Below are positions 53,101 to 62,700 of a stretch of DNA of 64,000 bases, one piece after another; the first letter of the stretch is position 1, and every line of letters begins with the position of its first letter. The DNA comes from Gemmatimonadota bacterium (GTDB lineage Bacteria > Gemmatimonadota > Gemmatimonadetes > Gemmatimonadales > GWC2-71-9). The stretch covers positions 100,661-164,660 of the forward strand of contig JAKLGU010000005.1 in NCBI GenBank assembly GCA_022710485.1. The letters run 5' to 3'. The notes beneath the pieces were generated by a model. It saw only the letters and a list, made by a program, of their open reading frames with translations, had not been told where the DNA came from and did no database searches. The translations under genes were made by a program, and so were the position numbers.

Positions 53101-54786
53101 TCAGTGCGCGTGGTGGGCCGCTGGCGCCCGCCACGCCTCGTCCGACATCACGTTCCGGGTCCCGTCCCGGAACTCCTCCAGGGCCGCCTCGATGGCGGCC
53201 CGCTTGTTGTCGGGGGGCACCACGTCCGAGAGCAGGATGTCGGAGATGATGTCGTGCAGGCTGTGCAGGTTGTCGAAAATGGCCGCGGCGCGCGGGTGCC
53301 TGGCCGTGAAGGTGGGAGCCACCTGCGGGGTCATCGGCATCGAAGCGGGAAAGTTGCGCGGGATCATGGCGCGGAACGCGGCCACTGCCGCGTCGATGCC
53401 GGCCCGCCGCGCCGGTGCGGTCGCCTCCGTGACGAGCGGCTCGTACAGCCCCACCTGCAGCCAGTGATACGCCCAGATCAAGCCGTTGAACTTCGGGTAG
53501 GCGCGGAGGAACGCCCCGCTGTACGGCTGGTCCAGCATGAGCGCCATGCTCTTCGGGACTGGCGCGAAGGCGAGGTCGCGCCGGGAGAGGTAGTAGTCGG
53601 TGAGCACTTCCACGAGCGAGTCGCGCGACGCCGGCGCCAGGCGCTCGTCGCTCAGCACGTCGTAGACCTGGCGGTGGAAGGCGTGGGCCCAGTCGAAGGC
53701 GAGCGCGGCCGGCCAATACCGCGCCGCGTACGCCGGGAAGATCGCCTCCTCGGCGATCGGCAGCCGGGGCGGGCGGACGAGGAGATCGGTCGTCAGGTAG
53801 TCGAACTTCCCGACCTCGAGCCAGGCCGGGTCGCCAGCCGGCGTCGTGGTGAGCCGCTCATAGAGGATGGCATGGCCGTAGTCGAAGGCGTTGAAGAGGC
53901 GCGCGGCCTCCGGATAGCGCTCGAGGAATCCCCAGTTGAAGGCACCCGGATAGTAGAACTGTTCGGCGCGGCCCCGGACCGTGATCGGCCCGGTGGGCGG
54001 TCGCACGGGAACCATCCGCCGGAAACCGAAGGTGTTCGAGAGTCCGAGCGTCAGCCGAAGGTCCGGCCCTGTGGAACTCAGGCGCCGCCCGGCACCCGCC
54101 TCCACCACCATCGTCGGGGTCCACTGCCATCGCAGCCCCGCGCTCACTTCCGACTCGGTCGGATCGCCCTCCCCCGGTTGGGACGCCGACAGCGCCCCGA
54201 CGACGAGCAGGCTCGGGCGGAAAAAAGTGTAGTCCAGCGCCAACCCGCCGTGCCACCGCGGGAGTTCCTCATTGGCCCCGTCGCCGGCGGCGGCGCCTGC
54301 GTTGAGGTGCACCCGGGCCGCGCCGAAGCTCCGCGTGGCGATCGCGGTCAGGCCGGCCCGCGCCGACGCGCCGGTGGGCGAGAAGAAGTCGCCCCGCAGC
54401 GAGAACGCCGGAACCCCCGCCCCTTCGCGGACAGGGTTGTAGAGCGCGAAGGCGCCGATGCCGGCGACGCCGCTCTCGCCGCCGGGCCCGAGCGCGACGG
54501 GGAGCCGGAACCCGGCGTGCCAGTTCATCGCGACGCCGTAGTTCAGGTCGACGTCGAGATGGTTCTCCCCCGCCGCTCCCGCCGGCTGGACGTAGTCCCA
54601 CGGCGTCAGCAACTCGAAGGCGTACCGCGCCACCGGCGAGGCGTCCTCGACCGGCACCGGATGCGCCGGGTCGAGGTCGCGGAAGCCCAGCTGGGCGAAA
54701 GCCGGAGCGGCGCGCAAGCCGCCTGCGCTGGCCAGGAGGCCGAGCACGAGGGACCGCGTGAACCACCGGGGAGTGCGCGAGGACAT
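53101..54786 (-). CDS. Outer-membrane beta-barrel fused to a helical domain, unknown
   Basis: 561 residues with signal peptide ending RAAPAFAQ. Residues ~30-285 look like an outer-membrane barrel (NYGVAMNWHAGFRLPVALG, SGLRWQWTPTMVVEAGAGRRLSS, DLRLTLGLSNTFGFRRMVPV). The second half (~290-555) is helical and aromatic with spaced histidines: WAHAFHRQVYDVLSDERL, YPKFNGLIWAYHWLQVGLYEPLV, DNLHSLHDIISDILLSDVV, and a His-rich tail AAHHAH. No family is recognised for the second half; heme or metal binding is conceivable. Ends 2 bp from the convergent Yip1 gene. Confidence 0.55.
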   Translation of the reverse strand: MSSRTPRWFTRSLVLGLLASAGGLRAAPAFAQLGFRDLDPAHPVPVEDASPVARYAFELLTPWDYVQPAGAAGENHLDVDLNYGVAMNWHAGFRLPVALGPGGESGVAGIGAFALYNPVREGAGVPAFSLRGDFFSPTGASARAGLTAIATRSFGAARVHLNAGAAAGDGANEELPRWHGGLALDYTFFRPSLLVVGALSASQPGEGDPTESEVSAGLRWQWTPTMVVEAGAGRRLSSTGPDLRLTLGLSNTFGFRRMVPVRPPTGPITVRGRAEQFYYPGAFNWGFLERYPEAARLFNAFDYGHAILYERLTTTPAGDPAWLEVGKFDYLTTDLLVRPPRLPIAEEAIFPAYAARYWPAALAFDWAHAFHRQVYDVLSDERLAPASRDSLVEVLTDYYLSRRDLAFAPVPKSMALMLDQPYSGAFLRAYPKFNGLIWAYHWLQVGLYEPLVTEATAPARRAGIDAAVAAFRAMIPRNFPASMPMTPQVAPTFTARHPRAAAIFDNLHSLHDIISDILLSDVVPPDNKRAAIEAALEEFRDGTRNVMSDEAWRAPAAHHAH

Positions 54787-54889
54787 GGAGGAGGGTAGCC
54801 GCCATGCGCGGCGTGGAGCAAGGCGCCGGAGTTACGCCGGAACCCCGGGGCAGCTATCCTGAAGGAGACCCGATCCCGCAGGGGGACCC

Positions 54890-55159
54890 ATGAAGCGCAG
54901 CACCATGATCACGATCGCCATCGCCGTGGGCTTCGGCGCCATGCTTCTCTACTCGACGCTGACGAGCCAGAACGTGCAGTGCACCGTCACCATCGAATAC
55001 AACGGACGCAGCAACACCGCGACCGCCTCGGGCGCCACGGAATCGGATGCGCTGACGCAAGCGCAGACGACCGCCTGCGGCCCGATCATCTCCGGCATGA
55101 ACGAGTCGATCGCCTGCGGCAAGGCGATCCCGGTGGCGCAGTCCTGCAAACCCCTGTGA
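54890..55159 (+). CDS. Small secreted or membrane-anchored hypothetical protein
   Basis: 89 residues. N-terminal hydrophobic segment (MITIAIAVGFGAMLLYSTL) then an extracytoplasmic beta-rich part with four cysteines (NVQCTVTIEYNGRSNTATASG, TTACGPIISGMNESIACGKAIPVAQSCKPL), likely two disulfides. No known family. Stop is 2 bp before the YfcC-like gene start, so co-transcribed with it. Confidence 0.6.
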   Translation: MKRSTMITIAIAVGFGAMLLYSTLTSQNVQCTVTIEYNGRSNTATASGATESDALTQAQTTACGPIISGMNESIACGKAIPVAQSCKPL

Positions 55160-55161
55160 GC

Positions 55162-56511
55162 ATGGCCCGCCTCCGCCTGCCGCACCCGCTCGTCCTCCTG
55201 GTCGGGTTCGTGCTGGCGGCGGCGGCCCTGACCTGGGTGGTCCCGGCCGGCCAGTACGACCGGCAGGAAGACGCCGCCACCGGGCGGCAAGTCGTCGTAC
55301 CCGGCACCTACCGCACCGTAGCTCCGGCGCCGGTGTCGCTCACCGATGCCCTCGTGGACATCCCGAAGGGGATGGCTGACGCCGCCTCCGTCATCTTCCT
55401 CGTCTTCCTGGTCGGCGCCGCCTGGACCGTCGTCGAGCGCACCGGCGTGTTCGGAACCCTCCTCGACGGCCTGATCGAGCAACTGCGCGGCCACGACGCG
55501 CTGGTGATCCCGATCTCCTGCGTGGTGTTCGCCACGGGCGGCGTCCTGATCCAGATGCAGGAAGAGCTGATCGCCTTCGCGCCCATCCTGGTCCTGCTCG
55601 TGGCGCGCCTCGGCTTCAACCGCGTGACCGCCGTGGCCATGAGCATCGGCGCCGCCGTGGTCGGCGCCACCTTCAGCCCGATCAACCCCTTCATGGTCGG
55701 CATCGCCCAGAAGGTGGCGGGGCTCCCGCTGCTCAGCGGGTCGGACTTTCGCATCGCCTGCCTGGTGCTCGCCCTGGGCCTCTACACCTGGTACACCATG
55801 CGCTATGCCGCCCGCCACCGGACGGCGGCGGTGGCCGCCACGGGACAGGAATCGGCCGCCGGCGCAAGCGGCTGGCGGATGCGCGCCATTCTGCTCCTCG
55901 TCCTGGCCACCTTCGCGCTGTTCGTCGTCGGAGTCCTGCGCTGGGAGTGGGACTTCGACCAGATGTCGGCACTCTTCTTCGCCATGGGCGTCGCGGCGGG
56001 CCTGATCGGGAAGCTCGGCCTCGAGGGGACCGCCGAGGCGTACGTGGACGGGTTCAGGTCGATGGCGTATGCCGCGCTCATCATCGGCTTCGCGCGCGCG
56101 ATCTACGTCGTCATGGACCAGGGGCACATCGTGGACTCCATCGTCCGCGCGCTCTTCGCTCCCGTCGCCGAGCTCCCCGTCACCCTGACCGCCCTCGGAA
56201 TGATGGTGGCGCACGGGCTCCTGCACGTGCCGGTGCCGAGCACCAGCGGACAGGCGGTGCTCACCATGCCGCTCCTCGTTCCACTGTCCGACCTCCTCGG
56301 ACTCTCCCGCCAGGTGACGGTGCTGGCCTACCAGTTCGGCGTCGGGTTGGTGGATCTCGTGAACCCGACGAACGGGGCGCTGCTGGCCATGGTCGCCGCC
56401 GTCGGAGTGCGGCTCGAGGAGTGGTGGAAGTTCGCACTTCCCATCCTGCTGCTGCTCGCCGCGCTGGCCGCGGTGGCGCTTGCCGCCGCTGTCGCGATCG
56501 GGCTGACGTAG
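55162..56511 (+). CDS. YfcC/DcuC-type ion-coupled carrier
   Basis: 449 residues, about 12 helices. The N-terminus LVLLVGFVLAAAALTWVVPAGQYDRQEDAATGRQVVVPGTYRTV and FSPINPFMVGIAQKVAGLPLLSG, plus LHVPVPSTSGQAVLTMPLLVPLSDLLGLSRQVTVLAYQFGVGLVDLVNPTNGALLAMVA, define the C4-dicarboxylate/YfcC (arginine/ornithine-type) group. Import of a small anionic or amino-acid substrate is likely; the exact one cannot be told. Overlap with an upstream small secreted gene is 2 bp spacing. Confidence 0.85.
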   Translation: MARLRLPHPLVLLVGFVLAAAALTWVVPAGQYDRQEDAATGRQVVVPGTYRTVAPAPVSLTDALVDIPKGMADAASVIFLVFLVGAAWTVVERTGVFGTLLDGLIEQLRGHDALVIPISCVVFATGGVLIQMQEELIAFAPILVLLVARLGFNRVTAVAMSIGAAVVGATFSPINPFMVGIAQKVAGLPLLSGSDFRIACLVLALGLYTWYTMRYAARHRTAAVAATGQESAAGASGWRMRAILLLVLATFALFVVGVLRWEWDFDQMSALFFAMGVAAGLIGKLGLEGTAEAYVDGFRSMAYAALIIGFARAIYVVMDQGHIVDSIVRALFAPVAELPVTLTALGMMVAHGLLHVPVPSTSGQAVLTMPLLVPLSDLLGLSRQVTVLAYQFGVGLVDLVNPTNGALLAMVAAVGVRLEEWWKFALPILLLLAALAAVALAAAVAIGLT

Positions 56512-56599
56512 GGGGGGGTCACCCCTGCCAGGGCGTCCTCCCAAGTGGACGGATGTCGGCTGGAACGAATCGCCCGTCTACTTTGTAAGAGCAATGGGC

Positions 56600-56637
56600 G
56601 GAGGGTGTTCGCCCTCCACCCCCGGCTGAGCCGGGGG
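56600..56637 (+). terminator. Two hairpins after the YfcC-type carrier gene
   Basis: GGAGGG / CCCTCC (56600-56617) and CCCCCGGC / GCCGGGGG with TGA loop (56619-56637) lie in the 206-bp gap to the GNAT gene. No U-tract. They probably end the carrier transcript. Confidence 0.5.
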
Positions 56638-56717
56638 CCCGCTGGCACCCAAGTTGCAACCGAATACGGCCAGGAGATGCAGTCCAGCTCGCTCCGGCAC
56701 TGGGAGACCCAGGACCC

Positions 56718-57146
56718 ATGAGTGACATCACGATCCGCGAAATGGAGCAGGACGAGGAGTTTTCGGCCTGGTTTTCCGAGCTGCTGAGCGAGGAAGACGC
56801 CGCCGAGGGCACGTCCAGTCGTGTCGAGGATCGGTACCTGGTGCTGAGCAGCGAAATCGGCGACTGGGTCGGCGGACTGCGATACACGTTGCAGGGTGGA
56901 GTGGCGCACTTGGTCGAGGTGGCCGTTGCGCCGGCGGAGCGGGGCCAGGGACACGCCCACCGCCTGCTCGCCGCCTTCGAGGAGCGGGCCGCCTCGAACG
57001 GGGCCCATCTCGTGGAGTTCTGGACGGACGATCTTCGCTCCGAGTCCTTCCTGCTCGCCATCGGCTGGCGGCGGGTGATCGCCCGCACCGGCTACATCGG
57101 CGGCCGTGACTGGTATCTCATGGAAAAGACGATTTATCCCTCCTGA
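56718..57146 (+). CDS. GNAT-family N-acetyltransferase
   Basis: 142 residues. GNAT fold with the acetyl-CoA pyrophosphate loop VAVAPAERGQGHAHRLLAAF (Q/RxxGxG/A near 75-85) after a beta-strand VGGLRYTLQGGVAHLVEV. An acidic N-terminus (MEQDEEFSAWFSELLSEEDAAEG) is unusual. Transfers acetyl to an unknown amine. Single gene between hairpins and the desaturase-like gene. Confidence 0.82.
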   Translation: MSDITIREMEQDEEFSAWFSELLSEEDAAEGTSSRVEDRYLVLSSEIGDWVGGLRYTLQGGVAHLVEVAVAPAERGQGHAHRLLAAFEERAASNGAHLVEFWTDDLRSESFLLAIGWRRVIARTGYIGGRDWYLMEKTIYPS

Positions 57147-57193
57147 GCCGGTGATGCGGCATGCCGGGCAGGGCGTTAGTTTGGGGAGTCGGG

Positions 57194-58225
57194 GTGGCGA
57201 GGCCGCCCCGGCTCTTTCTCGTTCCGGGCCCGCGGCCCCGGGAGGCCCCCCTGACCATTCGTGATGCAGCGCGCGACATCATCGCCAAGTTCGAGGTCCT
57301 CCGGGATTTCGAGGGCACGGTCCGCGAGCTGATGACCGCCCACGAGGCGAAGCGTCCCCTCTGGTTTCCCCACGACCTCATCGGCCCCGGTCCGGACGAG
57401 CTCGTCGAGGATCACCGCAAGAAAGCGCGGAAGCGGGCCGAGGGGATCCCGGTCCCGGCCCGTGCCGCGGTGGCGCTCAACCTCCTGACCGAGGAGGGAC
57501 TGCCGCACTTCCACCGGGTGTTCGCGGCCCACGCCGGCGAGGACAGCCACTGGCGCGACTGGCTGAACCTCTGGACCGCCGAGGAAGACCGGCACGGGCA
57601 GGTCCTGCACGACTATGTGCGGGACACCGGCATCCTCGACCAGCGGAAGCTGGAGGAGATCCAGTTCGAGTACATGCGGGCCGGGTTCAACCCCAGCTGG
57701 GACAAGGATCCGTACCGCGTGTTCGTGTATACGTCGGTGCAAGAGCGGGCCACGCAGCGATCGCACTCCGAGACCGGGCGGATCGTGGCCGAATACGACC
57801 CGCAGCTCGGCTCCGTCCTCGAGAAGGTGGCGCAAGAGGAGGCCCGGCACTTCACCTTCTACCGCGCGGTCTTCAGCGAAGTGCTGAAGCGCGACCCGAA
57901 CAACGGGCTCGAGTCGGCGTCGCACATCCTGCCGGGCATCGACATGCCCGGCGTCACGATCCCCGGGTTCCGCGACTTCGCCGAGGTCATCCGCCGCGCC
58001 GGCATCTACGGGCCGCGGGACTACCTCAAGATCGTCCAGGAGCAGATCGCGTTCTGGAAGATCGAGAAGCTCGAGGGACTGAACGAAATGGGGCGGAAGG
58101 CGCAGGAACGGATCATGGCGGTACCCGACCGCCTCCGGCGCATCGCGGACCTGATCGAGACCCGCAGCCGGGCCAAGACCTTCACGTTCGAGGTGGTGTT
58201 CAATCGTGAATTCGCCATGGAGTAG
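57194..58225 (+). CDS. Acyl-ACP desaturase / ferritin-like diiron protein
   Basis: About 343 residues if GTG 57194 is used (GGGGAG 5 nt upstream). ATG 57161 or CTG 57251 (preceded by GGGAGG) are alternatives; homology begins at TIRDAARDIIAKF. Diiron ligands: Glu in LLTEEGLPHFHR, the EExxH in TAEEDRHGQVLHDYV, Glu in SHSETGRIVAEY and EExxH in VAQEEARHFTFYRAV. This is the stearoyl-ACP desaturase four-helix bundle. It could introduce a double bond into acyl-ACP using O2 and ferredoxin. No ferredoxin gene is adjacent. Confidence 0.88.
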   Translation: MARPPRLFLVPGPRPREAPLTIRDAARDIIAKFEVLRDFEGTVRELMTAHEAKRPLWFPHDLIGPGPDELVEDHRKKARKRAEGIPVPARAAVALNLLTEEGLPHFHRVFAAHAGEDSHWRDWLNLWTAEEDRHGQVLHDYVRDTGILDQRKLEEIQFEYMRAGFNPSWDKDPYRVFVYTSVQERATQRSHSETGRIVAEYDPQLGSVLEKVAQEEARHFTFYRAVFSEVLKRDPNNGLESASHILPGIDMPGVTIPGFRDFAEVIRRAGIYGPRDYLKIVQEQIAFWKIEKLEGLNEMGRKAQERIMAVPDRLRRIADLIETRSRAKTFTFEVVFNREFAME

Positions 58226-58691
58226 GCGGGCTCGCCTCGGCGCTGCGGCGGCGGTCATGTGCGCCGTGCTGACTGGCGCCTGCGGCAAGGAGGAGCCGGG
58301 CGCGTCGGCGGGGGGGGCCACCAGGCCACCGCCGCCGGCTGGAGACGAGGCGCAGGCGGAGGCGACGATCCTCGGCCGCGACGTCTTCAAGCTGCTGGAT
58401 CAACTGGCCGCCTACGCCGCATCCAACCAGCGCAAGTACCCCGCGTCCCTCCGGCTGGCCGGCATCGACAGCCTGACGCCGACCCTGGCCCGTCGCATCG
58501 ACACCCGCGTCTCCCCGCCGATGGCGTTCGCGTTGTTCCGGAACCCGCTCGGTCACCTGCTGACCAGCTGCCGCGGCACCACTGACCTCCTCGAGGAGTC
58601 GGCCCTCAACGAGGGCCGGTTCACCGTCACCTGCACCGATTCCGGCGGCCGGAGCTCTCCGTACAAGGTCCAGCGGGCGAGCGGGCGATGA
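58206..58691 (+). CDS. Hypothetical lipoprotein
   Basis: 161 residues from GTG 58206 (GAGGTGG 9 nt upstream), overlapping the desaturase gene end by 20 bp. Lipobox in AVMCAVLTGAC, then a proline-rich linker (GGATRPPPPAGDEAQ) and a compact domain with RDVFKLLDQLAAYAASNQRKYPASLR and two cysteines (TSCRGTT, VTCTDSG). Resembles pilin-like C-terminal domains in a few lipoproteins, but no firm family. Followed 1 bp later by the YggT gene. Confidence 0.65.
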   Translation: MNSPWSRRARLGAAAAVMCAVLTGACGKEEPGASAGGATRPPPPAGDEAQAEATILGRDVFKLLDQLAAYAASNQRKYPASLRLAGIDSLTPTLARRIDTRVSPPMAFALFRNPLGHLLTSCRGTTDLLEESALNEGRFTVTCTDSGGRSSPYKVQRASGR

Positions 58692-58692
58692 G

Positions 58693-59271
58693 GTGTCGGT
58701 GGAACTGATGGCCCTCGCGGCGCGCGGCGTGAGCGTCGCGGCGCTCCTTGTCGCGTCCGTCATCGCGCTCACCTACTGGGCGGTGCGCGCCGGGCACCTG
58801 GCGCCCTTCGGCGCCTGGCCGCGCGCGGTGCGTCGCGCGGCCGACCCGATCCTCCGGCCCGTCGAGCGCCGACTGGTGCGCGCGGGCCGCAATCCGCAGG
58901 ACGCCCCGCTCTGGCTCTTCGGGTTCGCCGTGGCGGGGGGCCTCCTCCTTATCTCCTTCGTCGACTGGCTGATCGGCCTCGTCTCCCGGGCGCAATCGGC
59001 GGCGAGCGGAGGGACGGCGGGCGTCGCCGCGTTCCTGATCAACGGCGTCTTCACCGTCCTGATCGCGGCGTTGATCGTCCGGGTGGTGGCGTCCTGGTTC
59101 GGGATCGGGGCCTACGACCGCCGCTTCCGGCCCATCATCCTCGTGACCGAGTGGTTCGTGGCGCCCATCCGGCGTGTCCTCCCGCCGATGGGGATGATTG
59201 ACTTCAGTCCGTTGGTGGCGTGGCTGGCGCTCGTCCTCCTGCGCTCGTTCCTGATCGGCCTGGTCCGGTGA
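58693..59271 (+). CDS. YggT-family membrane protein
   Basis: 192 residues, GTG start. Five to six hydrophobic segments; the second part has the YggT hallmarks VVASWFGIGAYDRRFRPIILVTEWFVAPIRRVLPPMGMIDFSPLVAWLALVLLRSFLIG. YggT proteins are implicated in osmotic-shock resistance and division-site machinery, usually next to YggU, as here. Stop overlaps the DUF167 gene start (GTGA). Confidence 0.88.
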   Translation: MSVELMALAARGVSVAALLVASVIALTYWAVRAGHLAPFGAWPRAVRRAADPILRPVERRLVRAGRNPQDAPLWLFGFAVAGGLLLISFVDWLIGLVSRAQSAASGGTAGVAAFLINGVFTVLIAALIVRVVASWFGIGAYDRRFRPIILVTEWFVAPIRRVLPPMGMIDFSPLVAWLALVLLRSFLIGLVR

Positions 59272-59564
59272 ATCCGCTGGAGAGCGCGGACGGCGGCATC
59301 CGGCTTCGCCTCCGGATCCAGCCTCGCGCCTCTCGGACCGAGGTGGCCGGCCTCCATGGCGACACGATCCGTATCCGCCTCTCCGCGCCCCCGGTAGACG
59401 GCGCGGCCAACGAGGAGCTGGTCCGCTTCCTGGCCGAGGTGTTGCACGTGCCGGCGCGCGCCGTGGAGATCACCGCCGGCCATTCCGGCCGCCAGAAGAC
59501 AGTGCGGGTCCTCGGCGTGGACCGGACGACGGCGGCCGTGGCGCTCGGGATCGCGCCGGCCTAG
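59268..59564 (+). CDS. DUF167/YggU-family protein
   Basis: 98 residues from GTG 59268. The family core is complete: LRLRIQPRASRTEVAGLHGDTIRIRLSAPPVDGAANEELVRFLAEVLHVPARAVEITAGHSGRQKTVRVLGV. Cytoplasmic, function unknown. It overlaps YggT and is the last gene before the metH riboswitch region. Confidence 0.92.
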   Translation: MNPLESADGGIRLRLRIQPRASRTEVAGLHGDTIRIRLSAPPVDGAANEELVRFLAEVLHVPARAVEITAGHSGRQKTVRVLGVDRTTAAVALGIAPA

Positions 59565-59572
59565 CGCCCCAC

Positions 59573-59600
59573 TTGCCATCGGCGTCCGGGCGAGTACACT
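59573..59600 (+). promoter_or_regulatory. Candidate promoter of the metH riboswitch transcript
   Basis: TTGCCA (59573-59578), 16-nt spacer, TACACT (59595-59600). Transcription from about 59607 would begin 14 nt before the aptamer. Motif match only. Confidence 0.45.
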
Positions 59601-59620
59601 TCCAGAGTCGGGACAATTGA

Positions 59621-59671
59621 TTCGTGGTGATTTGCGCATATTGCGGCCACGTTAAACAACCTGCTAAAACG
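59621..59671 (+). promoter_or_regulatory. SAM-II riboswitch aptamer
   Basis: Conserved blocks of the SAM-II (metA-type) aptamer occur in order: CGTGGTGATTTG (59623-59634), TTGC (59641-59644), CCACGTTAAACAA (59647-59659) and GCTAAAA (59663-59669). Stem P1 is CGTGG (59623-59627) with CCACG (59647-59651); UUG/CAA pairing gives the H-type pseudoknot. It lies 48 bases upstream of metH. S-adenosylmethionine binding should turn the operon off. Confidence 0.88.
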
Positions 59672-59673
59672 CT

Positions 59674-59708
59674 CGCCTGGAGCCGTTTTGGTTCCGGGCG
59701 TCGTTGTT
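59674..59708 (+). terminator. Terminator-like hairpin downstream of the SAM-II aptamer
   Basis: Uninterrupted 11-bp stem (CGCCTGGAGCC 59674-59684 with GGTTCCGGGCG 59690-59700, two G-U pairs), loop GTTTT, followed by TCGTTGTT. It ends 8 nt before the metH ribosome binding site GGAG (59709-59712), so it can act either as an attenuator or by shaping access to that site. Confidence 0.6.
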
Positions 59709-59718
59709 GGAGCCCTGC

Positions 59719-62700
59719 GTGACGTCCTTCCCCGGTCCTGCCTTCCCTGCCCGCGCCCGCCGCCTGGCCGCGCTCGAGCGCCTGCTCACCGAGCGGATCC
59801 TCGTGCTCGACGGCGCCATGGGCACCATGATCCAGCGACATGACCTCACCGAGGCGGACTTCCGCGGCGAGCGCTTCGCGGCGCATTCGAGCGACCTCCG
59901 GGGCTGCAACGACCTGCTCTGCCTGACCCGTCCCGACATCATCGGCGGCATCCACGACGCCTACCTCGACGCCGGCGCCGACATCATCGAGAGCAACTCG
60001 TTCAACGCGACCTCCATCGCGCTGGCGGACTACGCACTCTCCCCCCTCGCCCGCGAGCTCAACCGCGCCGCCGCCGCCGTGGCGCGGGCAGCGGCAGACC
60101 GTGCGGAGGCACACGAACCGGGGCACTTCCGCTACGTGGCCGGCGCCATCGGCCCGACCAACCGGACCGCGTCGCTCAGCCCCGACGTCAACGACCCCGG
60201 CCACCGCAACGTGGATTTCGACACGCTTGCCACCGCCTACCGCGAGGCGGTGGAGGGGCTGGTGGAGGGCGGGGCGGACATCCTCCTCGTCGAGACGATC
60301 TTCGATACGCTGAACGCCAAAGCCGCCATCTTCGCCATCGAGGAGTGCTTCGAGCGCTGGGGCGCGCGGCTGCCCGTGGTCATTTCCGGCACCGTGGTGG
60401 ACCAGAGCGGCCGCACCCTCTCGGGCCAGACGGTCGAGGCCTTCTGGCTCGCAGTCTCGCACGCTCGCCCCCTGGCGGTCGGACTCAACTGCGCGCTCGG
60501 CGCCCGGGCGCTCCGGGCCCACCTGCAGGAACTGTCGCGCGTGGCCCCGGTGCGAATCAGCGTCTACCCGAACGCCGGTCTGCCCAACGCCTTCGGGGGG
60601 TACGACGAGACGCCAGCGGAACTCGCGGCCGTGGTGGGTGAATTCGCGCAGCACGGGCTGGTGAACATCGTCGGCGGCTGCTGCGGGACGACGCCCGACC
60701 ACATCCGCGCGGTGGCGGAGGCGGTGCGCGGCGTGCCCCCGCGCCATCCGCCGGAACAGGAGCCTCGTCTCCGGCTGAGCGGCCTCGAGCCCCTGGTTGT
60801 CGGGCCCACGACCAACTTCGTCAACATCGGCGAGCGCACCAACGTGACCGGCTCGCGCCGGTTCGCCAAGCTGATCCTGGACGGCCAGTTCGAGGCGGCG
60901 CTCGAGGTGGCGCGGCAGCAGGTGGACAACGGCGCCCAGCTCATCGACGTCAACATGGACGAGGGGATGCTCGACGCCGTGGCGGCGATGACCCGCTTCC
61001 TCCGCCTGGCCGCGGTGGAGCCGGGCATCGCCAAGGTCCCGGTGATGATCGACTCCTCCCGATGGGAGGTGCTGGAGGCGGGGCTCAAGTGCGTGCAGGG
61101 CAAGAGCGTCGTCAACAGCATCTCGCTCAAGGAAGGGGAGGAGCCCTTTCTCCGGCAGGCGCGCCTGGTCCGGCGCTACGGTGCGGCGGTGGTGGTCATG
61201 GCCTTCGACGAGCAGGGCCAGGCCGACACGGTGGAGCGCAAGCTGGCCATCGCCAGGCGGGCCTACGACCTCCTCACCTCGAAGGCCGGCTTCCCGCCGG
61301 AGGACATCATCCTCGATCCGAACGTCTTTGCCATCGGCACGGGGCTCGAGGAGCACGCCACGTACGGGCTCGCCTTCATCGAGGCCACCCGCCGCATCAA
61401 GGCGGAACTGCCGCACGTCTCGGTGAGCGGCGGCATCAGCAACGTGTCCTTTTCCTTCCGGGGGAACGACCCGGTACGGGAAGCGATCCACGCCGTCTTC
61501 CTCTTTCATGCCATTCGCGCCGGGCTCGACATGGGGATCGTCAACGCCGGCCAGCTGGCGCTCTATGACGACCTCCCCGCCGACTTGCGGGAGCGGGTGG
61601 AGGACCTGGTACTGAACCGCCGAGCCGACGCGACGGAGCGCCTGCTCGCAGTGGCCGCGAGCGTGGCGGGCCAGGCGATGTCCGCCGGCCCCGACCTCCG
61701 CTGGCGCGAGGGCTCCGTGCACGAGCGGCTGGTGCACTCGCTGGTCGAGGGACTGACCGACTGGATCGAGGCCGACACGGAGGAGGCGCGCCAGCAGGCG
61801 GCCCATCCGCTCGACGTGATCGAGGGCGCGCTGATGGACGGGATGAACGAGGTGGGAGACCGCTTCGGCGCCGGCCGGATGTTCCTGCCGCAGGTCGTGA
61901 AGAGCGCGCGGGTCATGAAGCGGGCGGTGGCGCACCTCATCCCGTACATCGAGGCGGCCAAGGCGCGCGACGGCGGCCGGCCCAAGGGGAGGATCCTGCT
62001 GGCCACCGTCAAGGGCGACGTGCACGACATCGGGAAAAACATCGTGGGCGTCGTGCTGCAGTGCAACAACTTCGAGGTCTTCGATCTCGGCGTGATGGTG
62101 CCGGCGGCAAGAATCCTCGAGGAGGCACGGGAGCGCCAGGTCGACCTGATCGGGCTGAGCGGGCTCATCACGCCGTCGCTGTCGGAGATGGCGTTCGTGG
62201 CCTCGGAGCTGGCGCGCGAGGGATTCACCCAGCCGCTCCTCATCGGCGGGGCCACCACCAGCCGCGCGCACACCGCGGTGCGGATCGCGCCGGCCTACGG
62301 CGAGCCGGTGGTGCACGTGCAGGACGCCTCGCGGGCGGTGGCCGTCGCCAGCAGCCTCCTCAGCGACGGGCTCCGGCCGGCGTTCGTGGCGGAGGCGCGC
62401 GCCGCGCAGGCGCGGCTGCGGAAGGAGCACGAGTCGAGGGACGCCGTGGCCCTCCGGCCGCTCGCCGAGGCGCGGCGGCAGGCCGTCCGCCTGGAGTGGC
62501 CCGCGCCGCCCCCGCGGCCCTCGTACCTCGGCATCCGGGAGTTCACCGCGTACCCGCTGGAGGAGCTCGTCTCCCGCATCGACTGGACGCCGTTCTTCCA
62601 GGCGTGGGAGCTCAAGGGGTTCTACCCGGCCATCCTCGACGACCCCGCCACCGGGGCGGCGGCCCGGGAGTTGATGGCGGACGCGGAAAGGCTCCTGAAG

